NCBI GenBank assembly: GCA_023678885.1
Contig: CM042970.1
Span: 226,355-290,354 of the forward strand
Reading direction: 5' to 3'
Length of the DNA: 64,000 nucleotides
Source of the DNA: Pogostemon cablin
Taxonomy: Eukaryota; Streptophyta; Magnoliopsida; Lamiales; Lamiaceae
The notes below the pieces were generated by a model. The model worked only from the letters and a program-made list of their open reading frames with translations, made no database searches and was not told the origin of the DNA. The position numbers were made by a program, and so were the translations under genes. Below are positions 45,977-57,646 of the stretch, piece after piece; position 1 is the stretch's first letter; each line of letters opens with the position of its first letter.

Positions 45977-46410
45977 TGTTAGGTATCGATCTTCGTCATC
46001 TCGTCGGTCTTCGTCGTCGCTGGAGAAGATGGTCGAGGGGCTGAACTCCACAGTGTTCAGATCCCCGTTGAACTCACACAAGAATTCAAATCCACGTTCC
46101 ACCCGTTATGGTTCACAAATGGTGTAGATAAAAAGGGGTAAAAAGTGAAAGGCTATAGATCAAGTTTTGAATTAACAAACTGACTCAATACTTTGAGACA
46201 GAAGACCATCATTTGGGCCAAAGACCAATGGGCCCAACAACAATTTTCAATAGGTCACGATAATCAACAATCTAAAAAATTTAAAGAATTAATCATTCAC
46301 TCCATGAATGTCAACACAGAAAGTTGGAGAATGAGAGGGGCTAACCATTGAAAGTTCTCGCTTAGGATACGGAGACGACGACGACTTTTTTGTCAGCGAC
46401 TGATTCTCTG
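45760..46410. repeat. Duplicated segment inside the CACTA element
   Basis: About 45775-45935 and 46255-46410 share GAATCAAC-ATCTA, TGAATGT, AGAAAGTTGGAGAA, CTAACCATTGAAA and the GGCGACGG/AGCGACTG stretch. The solo LTR lies between the copies. Confidence 0.6.
45977..46239 (-). mobile_element. Solo LTR of a copia family
   Basis: 263 bp, TGTTAGGTATCGATC to GGGCCCAACA, flanked by ACAAT (45972-45976 and 46240-46244). The same family supplies the LTRs at 55044-55302 and 57647-57895, whose gag reads on the minus strand, so this copy is also in minus orientation. Confidence 0.9.
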
Positions 46411-47286
46411 TCACCAACTGATGACGACATCGGAGACGAGCGGCGGCGACGGTGATGTTGAAAGCGACGAATGGCGCGCGATTCTGCCCCTTTTGAAACC
46501 CTTGTTTAAATTTCAAAATCCTTGAAGAAGGGCGGGCAGGTCTTCCACTTCACAATTTATAACCCAAATTTCTACCTTTTATTTTATTTTAAATTTTTAC
46601 TTATGTTTGCGATGAAAAAAATGCATACACAGCTAATATTTGCAACGAAATTATCAATCATGGTTAACACTTGCGATGCATTCCATTAATTGGTAGCTAA
46701 ACTTTTGCAATCAAATTCATTTTATTCGCAAATACACAATTTTGCAACGAAATTAAAAATTTTGTCGCAAACATTAGCAATGAAACGTAATTTTTTGTCG
46801 CAAACAAGCCTTTTAGAATCCATTATTTTTTATAAAATTACATTAGCGACGAAATAAAAATTTCGTAGCAAAGACTAACGATAAATTACATTTTAGTTGC
46901 AAATGAACAAATTTGCAACGAAATGTAAAATTTTGCCGCACACATTAGCGATGAGAAAAAAGTAATTCGCCGCAAATAGGCTATTTAGAATTATTTTTTA
47001 TTATATAATTAAATTAGCGACAAAATATTAAATTTCATAGCAAACTCTTGCTACCAAATTGAATTTAGTCGTAAATTCACAAGTTTGCGACGAAATATGT
47101 AAATTTTGTCTCAAATATTTGCGATGAAAATATATATTTCTTTGCTAACCCGAGTTTTAATTTAATTTTGTGATAATCGTCAACTTAACAACTAAATTAT
47201 ATATTTCATCGCTAATTAACCGATTTTATCAATGAAAATAATTTCATCGCAAAAAACCGCAGCTATACTTCTGCTTTCTTGCAGTG

Positions 47287-47492
47287 TGTCTTATACTTTT
47301 TGGTATGTAAATTAAGGAGTATTATTATTTAATGTATAGTGAGTAGTTGTATTAGTGGGAGTGTGGATCCCATACTTTAATTGTATTAGTGGGTATGCGT
47401 GGGTCTCATGTGTGTAAAAAAGGAAAAAGAATTCTTTGGGTAGGACGCCTAAAATGAAAAAAAAACCCTTTTTGAAGGGACGGAGGGAGTAT
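47287..47492. mobile_element. Right fragment of the Stowaway split by the CACTA element
   Basis: Has the family interior (AAATTAAGGAGTATTATTATT, TGTATTAGTGGGAGTGTGG) and the canonical right end GGGACGGAGGGAGTA, but begins directly at the CACTA border without a left terminus. Confidence 0.75.
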
Positions 47493-47537
47493 ATTTTATT
47501 TTTGTCCATTTTAAGAATAATTTCGCATCCTAAAAAT

Positions 47538-48010
47538 CACTACAACATAAGTGTTATTATGTAACACTCAAAAAGTGTTATTTAACAATTAAAAAATGTT
47601 ACTATAGGTCATAAGTAACACTTTTTTAGGTGTCGCTATTGCCCCTATAACCTAATGTCTAATGTTACACTTTTTTAGCTAATGATAACACCTCATATCA
47701 ATTTTAATACTTTATTTTAACACTTTCAAAAATGTTATACATACTCTTAATGTAACATTTTCTTTTCCTAATGTAACATTATTCCGTTAACACTTTTGAA
47801 TGTAATGTTACATTGTATTCATTACTTTTTTAACACTTTTAAACCTAATGTAACATTAGTTATATTATTTTGCTAATACTTTTAAATTTAATGTAACATT
47901 AATTAATAAAAAATGTATCACCTTTATGAATACTTGTAACACTTATGTAAACAATTATGTAACACATATGGTAACATTTTATCTATTCATGCTATATTTA
48001 TTAATAGTAA
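47538..48010 (+). mobile_element. One end of a second CACTA-like element
   Basis: CACTACAACATAAGTGTTA opens a region with about a dozen GTAACA/TGTTAC motifs in both orientations, as in CACTA subterminal arrays. I could not find a matching inverted right end (CTTATGTTGTAGTG) within the next several kilobases, so the element is truncated or its end has decayed. Confidence 0.6.
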
Positions 48011-48945
48011 TAATTTATAAAATTATTATATTTATATTAATTATTTAATAATAAATTTTCATAATAATAATTTAATGATTATTATTTTTTATTTTTTTAT
48101 AATTATTATTCAGAATATGACAAATTATATTTAGAAAGCATATGTGCATTGTACGATACATTGGCAGTAGTGCATTACAAAAAATAGCTCCTCAATGAAG
48201 CTAAAACTAATTTCTGTCTAAAACAAGCAACCAATCAATATGGTTAGATCATCTGTGTAGCAGGTTGAATTACAATCATAAAGAAACACAAAACTAGCTC
48301 ACTGTAATTTTAAATCTTGAACGAGAAGACCAAAGCACCAACAAAACGCAACCCTAGATTCGACAGCAAAAACCAGCAAACATTGAAATTTGCAAAAATG
48401 CAGCAACATGATACACATCATCAAAGCAAACCTTATATTAATTTGCAGTATATCTAATAATAATGCAGTATAAATTCCAACAGAAGTTACAGAACCACCC
48501 AGGTAAACACATTAGTCATAGTTACCAACAACTAAATATAGTGAACAAGTAGTAAAAAGTATCAGCATAAGAACTCATATGAATGATGAGAAGAAAAAAA
48601 AGTTTTATCATGCATGTAACTATCTATAAGTGCAAACAGCACAATTAAAAGTTCACCTAGAGAACATCATTATGGAAAGAAGCATTATACAGATCAATCG
48701 CTTCGACCTGTGAAAGAAAACTAATTTCGCTTAAGAACTAAATTAGTGGAATTTAGTTAAAAGAAGTACCAAACATACATCATGAAATGGTAATACATTA
48801 CATAGGCACTACATTAATAAGAGGGAAACACTAAATTTCTTTTTCAATGCTTTTTTCTCTTCTCACCATAATATTATTGAAGGAAAAGCTAAAATTTCTC
48901 CATTCTTGATAACAAATATTTGAAAACGATATAGATTCAAAAAGA

Positions 48946-49083
48946 CTAAAACACCCGTTCATGACGGAAGAAAAGCCTATTCATGATAGCTAACTCTATT
49001 TTATCATAGTCATACAACAAGAGCCAGCTGATGTCGGACCTTGTTAGCATCTTAGCTGCAACAATGCCCACCCCAACTATACC
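48946..49083 (-). pseudogene. UBA5-like exon remnant
   Basis: The minus-strand frame reads GIVGVGIVAAKMLTRS and LLLYDYDKIELAIMNRLFF. This matches the ATP-binding start of UBA5, the E1-like enzyme that activates UFM1, where the usual order is GVGSVAAEML, LLLYDYDKVELANMNRLFF. A TTTACAG acceptor sits directly before the segment at 49084-49090. The family's glycine-rich loop (GxGxxG) has lost residues here, and a stop follows HERVF. No other UBA5 exon was recognised nearby, so this is a single decayed exon, possibly carried by the CACTA-like element that begins at 47538. Confidence 0.75.
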
Positions 49084-49090
49084 CTGTAAA

Positions 49091-52000
49091 GCAAAATATT
49101 TTATGAGAGCCCAAGTCAATAGTTTAATCTCGCTTAAATGCATAAAGCATCACAAAAATTATGCAATCACATAACTATTTCTAGACAACGCTTAGGAATA
49201 TCAACATTGATAGAAAAAACTATAGAAGCTTATGAGCCAAGAATCTGAAATTTTTATACTCTGTACATTGATTAATAAAATGCCCAAATAAAAATTTGAA
49301 GGAAGATGAAATAACATAATTGTGTACTAATAACTAAAACATTTCTGATTAAACAACATTAAAACATGGGACTCTGCTCATACAAAACTGATTGTCAACA
49401 TTCATAGGTATACTTTCTGAGAAAACTATGCAGAGATCATAACTATTGACAAGAAAAATATAGACAACTATAGCGATTGAAAATTCCTAAATTCTTTCAT
49501 AATTTTAAACGATACCCATCATCTGAAGGGCCGCAAGACTACTATAAGGATTGCTATCTACCACCTCAGCACTTATATTCTGCATTTCAATGTAAGAAAT
49601 GTCAATCTATAGAATATAGTAAACCAAAAATCACATTTGCGCAGTTAACTCCATGCTGCATATCTGATCCTATGAATTCATATTAAAGTTAAAGAAACAA
49701 ATCAAATGGATCAAGCCAATGAATAACAAATACTATATCAATATTTCCATAGGAGTCTTTAGTACTTTCAGCAAAGCTTTGTATCTTGTCTCCATAAACG
49801 ACCAATGCATAGCTTAAAAAATCATAAGGGCAAAAATAGTTGTACTGAAGAGATATATTCTTAATACAAGCAATCAATCAATTTACCTTCCATGCGGTCG
49901 TCACATTCTATGATCAAGTTGGTAAACCTGGAGTATTTAGGAGCCAAAAAGCTTCAGTTTCAAGGCTGTCATTACAGTCTTGTATTTTTTAAGCTTGATG
50001 CAAACCACTCTACAGGAATAACAAAACAAAAACACACACTAGAGTAATCAAAGGTAAGAACACGAAAAGATCAAGCCACATTGTGCATCCTATGCAACGA
50101 TTTCTCATCTAGTTTGAGATTTTATAAGATTTTTTAATGGTACTCTGCACAACACACGTAGTTATATCCTCCTGTAATATCGTATGTCAATGTTTATTAT
50201 TATGAGTTGACATTACTCCTCCATAGCAAAGTATGCATGCATTATTCTGAAAATTAAACAAAACTAGAGTAAGAATTACGTAATGATTGCTAAAATTTTT
50301 TTGAATAATTCATGAATAGTATAAAATTTAAAATGAAGTATTGAACGAACAATGTTTTACAGTCAGCTGCAGATGCTCCAGTTCAACTAAGTTGTTTCTT
50401 AAAAATAATGAAGTGTAAGAAAATCTTGATGATGTAACTCTTATTATAACACAAGAAAGACTTTCATCCCTAGTTCATTTTTCAAAATATCAGAGCTATC
50501 AAGAATTTAAAACAGGTTAGTACAGAACTGAAAAATAACTCTGAGACAATTCGACCTTAGTATTCCATGTGGTGCAAAGAAAGTTATTTAAGCAGACACT
50601 TGATCAAATCAGTCCAACAAGGCATATTATGGCACAAAGATTATACAAAGTTTTAAGCACTAAAAAAGGGATGACTTAAAGTCAAAGGACATGAAACACT
50701 AACTTACAAACTTATTTGGCAGCAACATCTACTCTATGTTTATCACCTATGCAGAACATTCCAAACTGCAACATCATAATTTAGAAACCTAATAGCCAAG
50801 GTTTGCGAAAAAAATAATTATTATAACATACTCGAAAACCTGATACATTCCAGGAAGAGGCCACCGGTAATAATGGATATCTTTTATGGCCAACTTTTTC
50901 CTCCTCGATGCAAAGCCATGGGATCTAAAGCGATACTAATCCAAAAAGAATCTTACACTGTGTCCGATATTGATAAGGACCTGTTAAAATGAATAAGGAA
51001 AAATAATAAGACTAGATAAATTGTTCTAAATAAGTACATGGATATAATTAAATTATTAAATTAGATATGATCATAATTTTATTATTTCAAAAAGAATATA
51101 AACCAGTGGAAATGAATACATAGGATACTCTCACTTTAAAACTCTTTCCTCTATCTAATACTAGCCACATTCTTGCCTGTAGTTATTTTGCAACTGAAGC
51201 AGTTTTGGACATATAATGGTAAATTTAGAGAGTTGATTATCTTCTTTTTCTTCAGTTATTAGGGAGAATATTGTTGTTGCTTTACAAAATATACTTCATG
51301 GTTCGAAATCATATTGCCTCAAATTAGTATGAAAATAGAGCACTGCAATCAAGTCCTTCTGTCCATAATATTCCTCAATCTTGTTAATTTACAACCAAAA
51401 AGGTCAAAATTCCAAATAAAAAGGATTAAATTTAGTTAAACAAGCTGTGGACAAGGTTCGACACAAACTAGCCATAATTAGAGCAACATCAATGGGATAA
51501 AGAAGGCCAAAAAGGAGTGGAAAAGGCGTAATCAACAATATCTATAGTTACAAGCAAAGAAGGTCAATAAAAATTTGAATAATTACACCAGCACCAATGT
51601 TTGAGTTTCAAACGGAATAATTTTGTTGTAACTATATAACTGAAATCTTATCATACTCCTTTAAATGAATTACAAAGGTAGTGTGATTAAAATAGAACAG
51701 GAACACAAAGATATTGTTATGCAAAAAGGTGGAAAGAAGATATCGACTGTGTCAATGGAGAAATAACTGAATACCTAAGTTCATTTTACATATGTTAGTT
51801 CTCCCTACGTCCTAAGAACCCCACAAAATTTTCGGAAACAATTCATAAAATAAGAAATGAAGCCTTTTTTTGTATATACCTAAGAGGAAGAGTAGAGTGG
51901 TTGTCAATTGTTTGTTTCGTAGTAATCGTGTACTTAGGGATTATGTGTTTCCCTCTTGAACAGTGGTAGCGCTACTATGTTGTTGATGTGGCTGCTATGT

Positions 52001-52843
52001 TGTCTGTGAACAGCTTTAGCGCCGACGAGATATATCATTAAACGAGTTAGATTTTAAACTTTAACTTGTATTGAATGTATCACAAAAATAAACAAAGTTG
52101 AGTGAATGTAATGCAAAAATAGACAAATGCATCGGGTTTTATTTCAATTTATCCATGTCGAAATTGAAATGTGTGCACCTTGAGTTAAGTTGACCAAGTT
52201 AGAATGCCCCCAAGTTATAAATGGCAATAGAATTGAACCGGTTATAATGCTTCTTAAATTACATAGACATTATCTTTAAGTCGGTATCTAGATATATCTA
52301 GTTGTCCTCCATACCTAAAAATGAATAAGAAACCATATCAACAACTTCTATTTCTAATGTGATATTACAGCATTTGCAGACTTTGCATTCTAAAATAACA
52401 AAGATTGAATTGTCATAATCCAGTCAACCATTAGTGTAGAAGTTTTTAGTCACTTGTAGGAAGGGAAGCCAAAACAATTGGCATAATGCATGAAGCTAAA
52501 ATCGTAACACCAAAATGGTGTGTACCATGTGTTGAATCATCAAATACACATAACATTAGTATAATGTGCAAATTTGTGACCCTTGTTTATTACTTTTGTG
52601 TTCGTTCGTTAGTTGAAATTATTCAGCGAGGAAAAAAGCAGAAGCTGATACCCTTGAGTGCCAAGAAGACGAGCAGCCTTCCTAATCGGAAGGGAGCTTA
52701 TGCAAGCAATCAAATTTTGATAATAAGTAGCAAATCAAAAGGAATAATGTCCATTATTCCTGATTTTGAGATCTACTGCTGCTTATTCTGGAAATCAAAG
52801 GACCATGCTAATGTTCTAATTTATGTTCTATTAATAGAAATAA
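49091..52843. other. Interior DNA, no gene recognised
   Basis: Moderately AT-rich sequence with scattered short frames. The minus-strand frames near 49689-49877 and 50850-50960 read somewhat like protein but match no family I know. No transposase, RNA gene or terminal repeat seen. Confidence 0.4.
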
Positions 52844-53297
52844 TACTCCATCCGCCCCCTACAAAAAGGGTTTTTTTTTTCAATTTCCTACCCAAAGAGT
52901 CTTATTTCCTTTTTTACACACATGGAACTCACACACACTCATTAACACAATTAAAATATGGGGTCCACACTCCAACTAATACTACTACAAACTACACATT
53001 AAATAATACTTCATCCGTCCCACAACAAGGAATGCATTTACCATTTTTGTCCGTCCCAACACAAGAGGTGCATTTCCTTTTTTAGTAAATGGGACCCACA
53101 CACCATACTAATACACCTACACACTTTACATTTAAATATTATTTCTCTCACCTACCATCAACTACCCATTAAATATTATATTTTTTAATCTACGTGCAAA
53201 AAAGTTTAGCCACCCTTGTAGTGGGACGGGGGGAGTAATACTTTTTAATCCACGTGCAAAAAGCAAAAGTCTCTCTTTGGGTAGGACGGAGGGAGTA
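52844..53297. mobile_element. Stowaway MITE containing another Stowaway
   Basis: The outer ends are TACTCCATCCGCCCCC and GTAGGACGGAGGGAGTA. An inner element interrupts the ATTAAATAATA-CTTTTTAATCC sequence that is continuous in other copies. Confidence 0.85.
53007..53237. mobile_element. Inner Stowaway MITE
   Basis: TACTTCATCCGTCCC and GGGACGGGGGGAGTA are its ends, with TA target repeats, inside the Stowaway at 52844-53297. Confidence 0.88.
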
Positions 53298-53390
53298 CAC
53301 AATATTAATAATAACCTTATAATATTACAAAAATATCACATTCTTTTTATACACAATTTAGTCAAATTTAATTATATCATGCATTTTATT

Positions 53391-53857
53391 CTACTTCCTT
53401 CGTCTCAGAGAAACATACTCCTTCTGTCCCCTTCTCTATTTTTCATTTTGATATTCCACCCAAAAAATCTCATTTCCTTTTTTACACATGGGATCCACAC
53501 ACACTCACTAATATAATTAAAATATTGACCCACATACCAACTAATACAATTACTCACTACACATTAAATAATAATATTTCTTAATCCACGTGAAAAAAAC
53601 AAAAAAACCTCTTTGCATGGGACGGATGGAGTATGTGTTTTGCCATTTTTGCCTGTCCCAATACAAAATGTATATTTCCTTTTTTAGTAAAAAAAACTCA
53701 TACAAATTATTACTTCTCACTCTATGGGCTCATACTCACACTAATACATCTATCCACTTTACATTAAAATATTATTTCTAACCTCATTACACATTAAAAT
53801 ATTATTTTTTTATTTATGTATAAAAGTAAACGCGTATCTTTCAAAGAGAGGGAGGTA
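53391..53857. mobile_element. Stowaway-like MITE containing another Stowaway
   Basis: Left end CTACTTCCTTCGTCTCAG, right end AAGAGAGGGAGGTAATA, both degenerate. The interior is interrupted at 53416-53633. Confidence 0.6.
53416..53633. mobile_element. Inner Stowaway MITE
   Basis: TACTCCTTCTGTCCC and GGGACGGATGGAGTA are its ends. Flanking sequence belongs to the outer element. Confidence 0.85.
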
Positions 53858-54221
53858 ATATTTAGTTTCCAAAATATCTCTTCTTTTTCTTACGTCGTTA
53901 CAACAAAAAATATTTTTCTTAAATTTCGTGCCACCAAATACGTGTATTTCTAGGGTAGAAGGAGTAATATTTTAATATGTGGTGGATTGAAAAATATACT
54001 CTCTCTGATGCACCATAATGTTTATGTATTTTCATTTTAGGTTTTTCATCATAAGGTTTACATTTCTATTTATAGTAAATGAGACCGGGACAAAATCATT
54101 AATACATCTATGTAGGGATCACACACAACACTAACACAAATAACCACTTTACATTAAAATATTGGAATATTGCAAATATAACCCACACAAGTACAACATC
54201 AATACCAGCAATAAAGTAAAT

Positions 54222-54516
54222 TACTCCCTCCGTCCAACGTATTTTTATCCACTTTTTATTTTGGGATGTCCCATTTATTTTTACCCATTCCATTAATGGT
54301 AAATATACACAATATTTTATTACCTGCTTTTTACAATCTCAATAACTTTAATTACTTTTTTACACTTTATTCATCATTCCCAACAACTTTATTTACTTTT
54401 TCCTTTTAAATTAATAATGTATCCCTACCTTTTCTTACATTATATATTAAAAAAATAACACGTCTTAATCTCCGTGCCCATACAAATGGGTAAAAATACC
54501 TGAGAAGGAGGGAGTA
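54222..54516. mobile_element. Stowaway-like MITE
   Basis: TACTCCCTCCGTCCAACG at the left and CTGAGAAGGAGGGAGTA at the right. The interior mirrors the ends (TATTTTTATCCACTTTT and GGGTAAAAATACC). Confidence 0.8.
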
Positions 54517-54539
54517 TTATCTTTTCTAGCCAAATTATG

Positions 54540-54785
54540 TTGAACGGACGAAAATACCCTTAATTGAAGAAAAATTACTTCTTCTCCTCCTACCTTTTCC
54601 AGCTCAAGCCGGTAGCTGCGATCAATTCTCCCATCACATACTTCCTTCCAAGTCCTACCCGACGACGACTCGAGGAAGAAAATTGACGAGGGACTAGGAC
54701 TGTCCTCATCCCAGATTCGAGGCCTACTTATGCGACGTCTAGTCAATTTCCAGTGTTGCAGCGAAGGGCATCATCATCGATTAGG
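54540..54785 (+). other. Possible 5' untranslated exon of a mudrA-like gene
   Basis: A pyrimidine-rich then balanced stretch ends at ATTAG-GTAAGTCTGG, a good splice donor. The mudrA-like coding start lies 3.4 kb downstream (58202), beyond the copia element, suggesting that the copia sits in an intron. Inference only. Confidence 0.35.
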
Positions 54786-55043
54786 TAAGTCTGGCGTGCA
54801 ACTGTGGTGATACATCACTAATTCTGTAGACCGGTGTCTTTGCATTGCCGCTGGAGCAAACTTATCAGCCAGTTGAATCTTAGACCCGCTATCTACTTAA
54901 AATATTAGATTGAATCGCAATGTTGTGAGCATTGATCAATTGATGAGGGAAGCATAAGTGAATTATGGAGTTTAAATCCTTTTAAAACCTAGAAAAAACA
55001 TTTAGGTTACTATGGCGGGATATAGATTGTAGGTCATGAACAC

Positions 55044-55302
55044 TGTTAGGTATCGATCTTCGTCATCTCGTCGGAACGCCTTCGCCGGAGAAGATGGAGG
55101 AGGAGGCTGAACTGACCGGTGCTCAAATTCCCTTTGAACTCACACAAGAATTCAAATCCACGTTCTACCCGTTAGGGTCACAAATGGGGGTGATAAGGAA
55201 CAATGTGTAAGGCTATGGGCCAAGTTTTGAATTAACAAAACTGGCCCAATACTTAAGGAAAAGAGGGCCACCAATTTGGGCCAAAACCCAACGGGCCCAA
55301 CA
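55044..55302 (-). repeat. 3' LTR of the gag-only copia element
   Basis: TGTTAGGTATCGATC to GGGCCCAACA on the plus strand. It aligns with 57647-57895 and with the solo LTR at 45977-46239. Confidence 0.9.
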
Positions 55303-56062
55303 AATCTCCACCTTGCCTCAAATCATCCATTCTCGTGTTCAACTAAATAGAAATTCATCATCGCACTTTTTCCCGGACACCTGCAAAAAGAAAGACACAA
55401 AGTCAAATGCAAGATCCAGAAATTGACAAACACAAAGTAATCAAACTAGATTGACACATAGTCACAAAAGTTCAGACATTATCACAAAGATAAAAGAATA
55501 AAGCACAAAGCTCTCAAGAAAACACAAAGTTCACACAGTCATGTAATCACATAGATTTGAACAGTTCTCATGACACACGAACAATTCACATAGAACAAAT
55601 AAACTAAGCACAAAGCTAACATAAGATCACTAAGACCATGAATACACAATTCATACATTTATCACACAGAATAAAATACACAATTCTAAAGACACATAGT
55701 CTAGTCACATAGACACACAAGCTAGCATTTAAAAGTCACATAGACACTTCACACAGAAGCATACACAGTAATCAATAATCAAACGTTACACACACATTTG
55801 AATGCACATAACATGCTCCACCTCACTAAGAGAAACAAATAAGCATGTAAACAAGGCAAGTTTAACACATAAACAAGTACACAATAAGAAAACACATTTC
55901 TAACAAGTTTCACACAAAGAAAACACTCTTTCACGAAGAAGCACATAGATTCAAAGTGAAACAAGATAGAAAAACAAATTTCCTAATCACATGCAGAATT
56001 AACTAGCCAATTCAAAACACACACAAGATTTTAAAAGGCACAAATAATTCACACAAGCACAA
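55303..56062 (-). other. AC-rich non-coding region after gag
   Basis: About 760 bp dominated on the plus strand by CACAAAG, CACATAGAC and ACACA repeats; no pol domain. Confidence 0.6.
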
Positions 56063-56926
56063 CTAGTAAACTTCACCATAACACTCAGTTTTAGTCACAA
56101 TATTGGCTTGTTCACTAGATTTATCCTTCTTCTTGGGGTGGGGACATTTGTTAGCATAATGGTCACGCTCATTATAATTATAGCATCTATGATTCTTAGC
56201 CTTAAACTTATTATTATGCCTTCCCTTAACAAACATAACACCCCCAGCATTCTTATCACCCCCATTGTGATTTAAATCATGCTCTTTACTTTTTAAGGCA
56301 TTAACCACCACATCTAGAGTAACATCATCACGACCATACTTAATAGCAGATTTGACATCACAATAAGATTTAGGAATAACATTTAACAAGACAATGGGGG
56401 AATACTCATCAATGTGCTTATCACCAGATTGTTTAATATCAATAATAAGCTTTGTAAACATGTCCAAGTTTTCATCAATGTCCTTATTCAAATCCAATTT
56501 GAAACTGAAAAATTTTTCAAGCAAGAACATCCTACTAGACAAAGATGACACATTGAACAATTCATCCAACTTTTTCCACTTCTTTTCAGCAGACTCAAAT
56601 TGACCAACCTTTCTTAACACAGAGTCAGAGAGACATAAAGTAATGGATGACAAAGCAAGCTCATTCATATCAGATTTCTGTTCTTTAGTTACAGTGGCAG
56701 CAAGTGTTCCATCAATGGCCTTATAGACACGTTGTTGAACCAAAACACATTTCATTTTTTGTTTCAAATTTTTGAAATTAATTTTACCATCAAAAGGAGT
56801 CATGCCAAAGGAATTAGAAGTCATTTTTAAGCACAAAGTACAAACCACATCACAGGAAGAAATATACTGACAATCAAGAGTACACACAACGAAAGCAAGA
56901 TAACAAATATCACAATAAAATCTCAC
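56063..56926 (-). CDS. Copia gag, open reading frame
   Basis: A 287-codon open frame; the true start is probably the methionine of MTSNSFGMTPFDG (near residue 35), because the preceding residues do not look gag-like. It contains FDGKINFKNLKQKMKCVLVQQ, an AEKKWKKLDELF motif and SRMFLLEKFFSFKLD, the copia gag core (UBN2 type), then a zinc-knuckle remnant CYNYNERDHYANKC, where the second cysteine of CX2CX4HX4C has become tyrosine. The product would assemble particles around element RNA. The frame is uninterrupted, unlike every other gag in this window. Downstream pol is missing altogether. Confidence 0.85.
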   Translation of the reverse strand: MRFYCDICYLAFVVCTLDCQYISSCDVVCTLCLKMTSNSFGMTPFDGKINFKNLKQKMKCVLVQQRVYKAIDGTLAATVTKEQKSDMNELALSSITLCLSDSVLRKVGQFESAEKKWKKLDELFNVSSLSSRMFLLEKFFSFKLDLNKDIDENLDMFTKLIIDIKQSGDKHIDEYSPIVLLNVIPKSYCDVKSAIKYGRDDVTLDVVVNALKSKEHDLNHNGGDKNAGGVMFVKGRHNNKFKAKNHRCYNYNERDHYANKCPHPKKKDKSSEQANIVTKTECYGEVY

Positions 56927-57635
56927 AAAGAAAGGACCAGCCGCCTTCCCAAAGGAGGACCAACCGCCTCAGGGTATCACAAAGATATATGTAACTTAGA
57001 AAATCAAAATAAATCAGGTTTGAGAAACAATAGAACAAGTCTGAAATTTTTTGAAAATAGAACATATAACAAAGAGGATGAGAGAAACTCCCCTATCGCC
57101 GAGAGTCAGAACTGATCTGACCGGAGCCGAAGACGGTGGTGGCTGGCTGGAGACGGTCGGCGGTGGTCAGCGGCTGGTGGTGAAACAAGTAGAACTGGTG
57201 GCGGGCAGCGCGGCGGACAAGAGCGACGGTCGTACTTCAGGCTGGAATGACCGCGAACGGCGGTCGAAGGCAGCTCAGCCACGACGGTGACTGAACCCTA
57301 GCAGCGCGCGGCGTCAGACAGCTGCTGGAGGTGGCTGAAAAACCCTAACTACGGCAGCGGGATGATCCGTGCAGATCTGAGCAGATCGGCGATGGCATTC
57401 GGCGTCACATTCTCAGCGGGCTGTGTAGTGACATACATCGGCTTCGATCTAACCAGTGGTGGCGCGTTTCTGCAGATCGCGATTCCTGCAGCGGTAGCGG
57501 CGCGACATCGATGGACAGGAACCTAGCATTGCATTCCCGGCGGACAGAACTAGCGACGGCGGCAGCGCGTTCCTCTCTTCCACCGGAGGCGAGCAGCGGC
57601 AGCGGTCCGAACGGCGATGAGCTGACGAAACCCGT
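56927..57635 (-). other. GC-rich leader of the gag-only copia element
   Basis: Between the primer site and gag, 57100-57640 is strongly GC-rich with CGGCGG-type repeats, unlike the AT-rich gag. No family recognised. It may be an untranslated leader or foreign sequence picked up by the element. Confidence 0.5.
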
Positions 57636-57646
57636 TCTGATACCAC

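Larger units (their letters stand above)
42748..47286. mobile_element. Non-autonomous CACTA (En/Spm-like) element
   Basis: The left end CACTACAAG-AAAGCGGAAGT, interrupted by the hAT insertion, matches the reverse complement of the right end ACTTCTGCTTTCTTGCAGTG. Subterminal regions (44015-44345 and 46600-47260) are packed with the motif GCGACGAAA/TTTCGTCGC in both orientations, typical of transposase-binding arrays. The middle (44600-46560) has no recognised transposase. Without the hAT the element is about 3.3 kb. Flanking triplets AGT and TGT agree at two positions, so the 3-bp target duplication is imperfect. Confidence 0.85.

Noticed and set aside
49477..49877. Protein-like frames on both strands
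   Set aside because: They overlap antisense to each other and match no family I can name.
47538..53000. Matching right end for the second CACTA-like element
   Set aside because: I looked for CTTATGTTGTAGTG or close variants and found none. GTAGTG-like strings near 48168 and 51677 do not match the terminus.
57051..57290. Plus-strand frame in the GC-rich leader
   Set aside because: Opposite to the element's gag and of biased composition; no motif.
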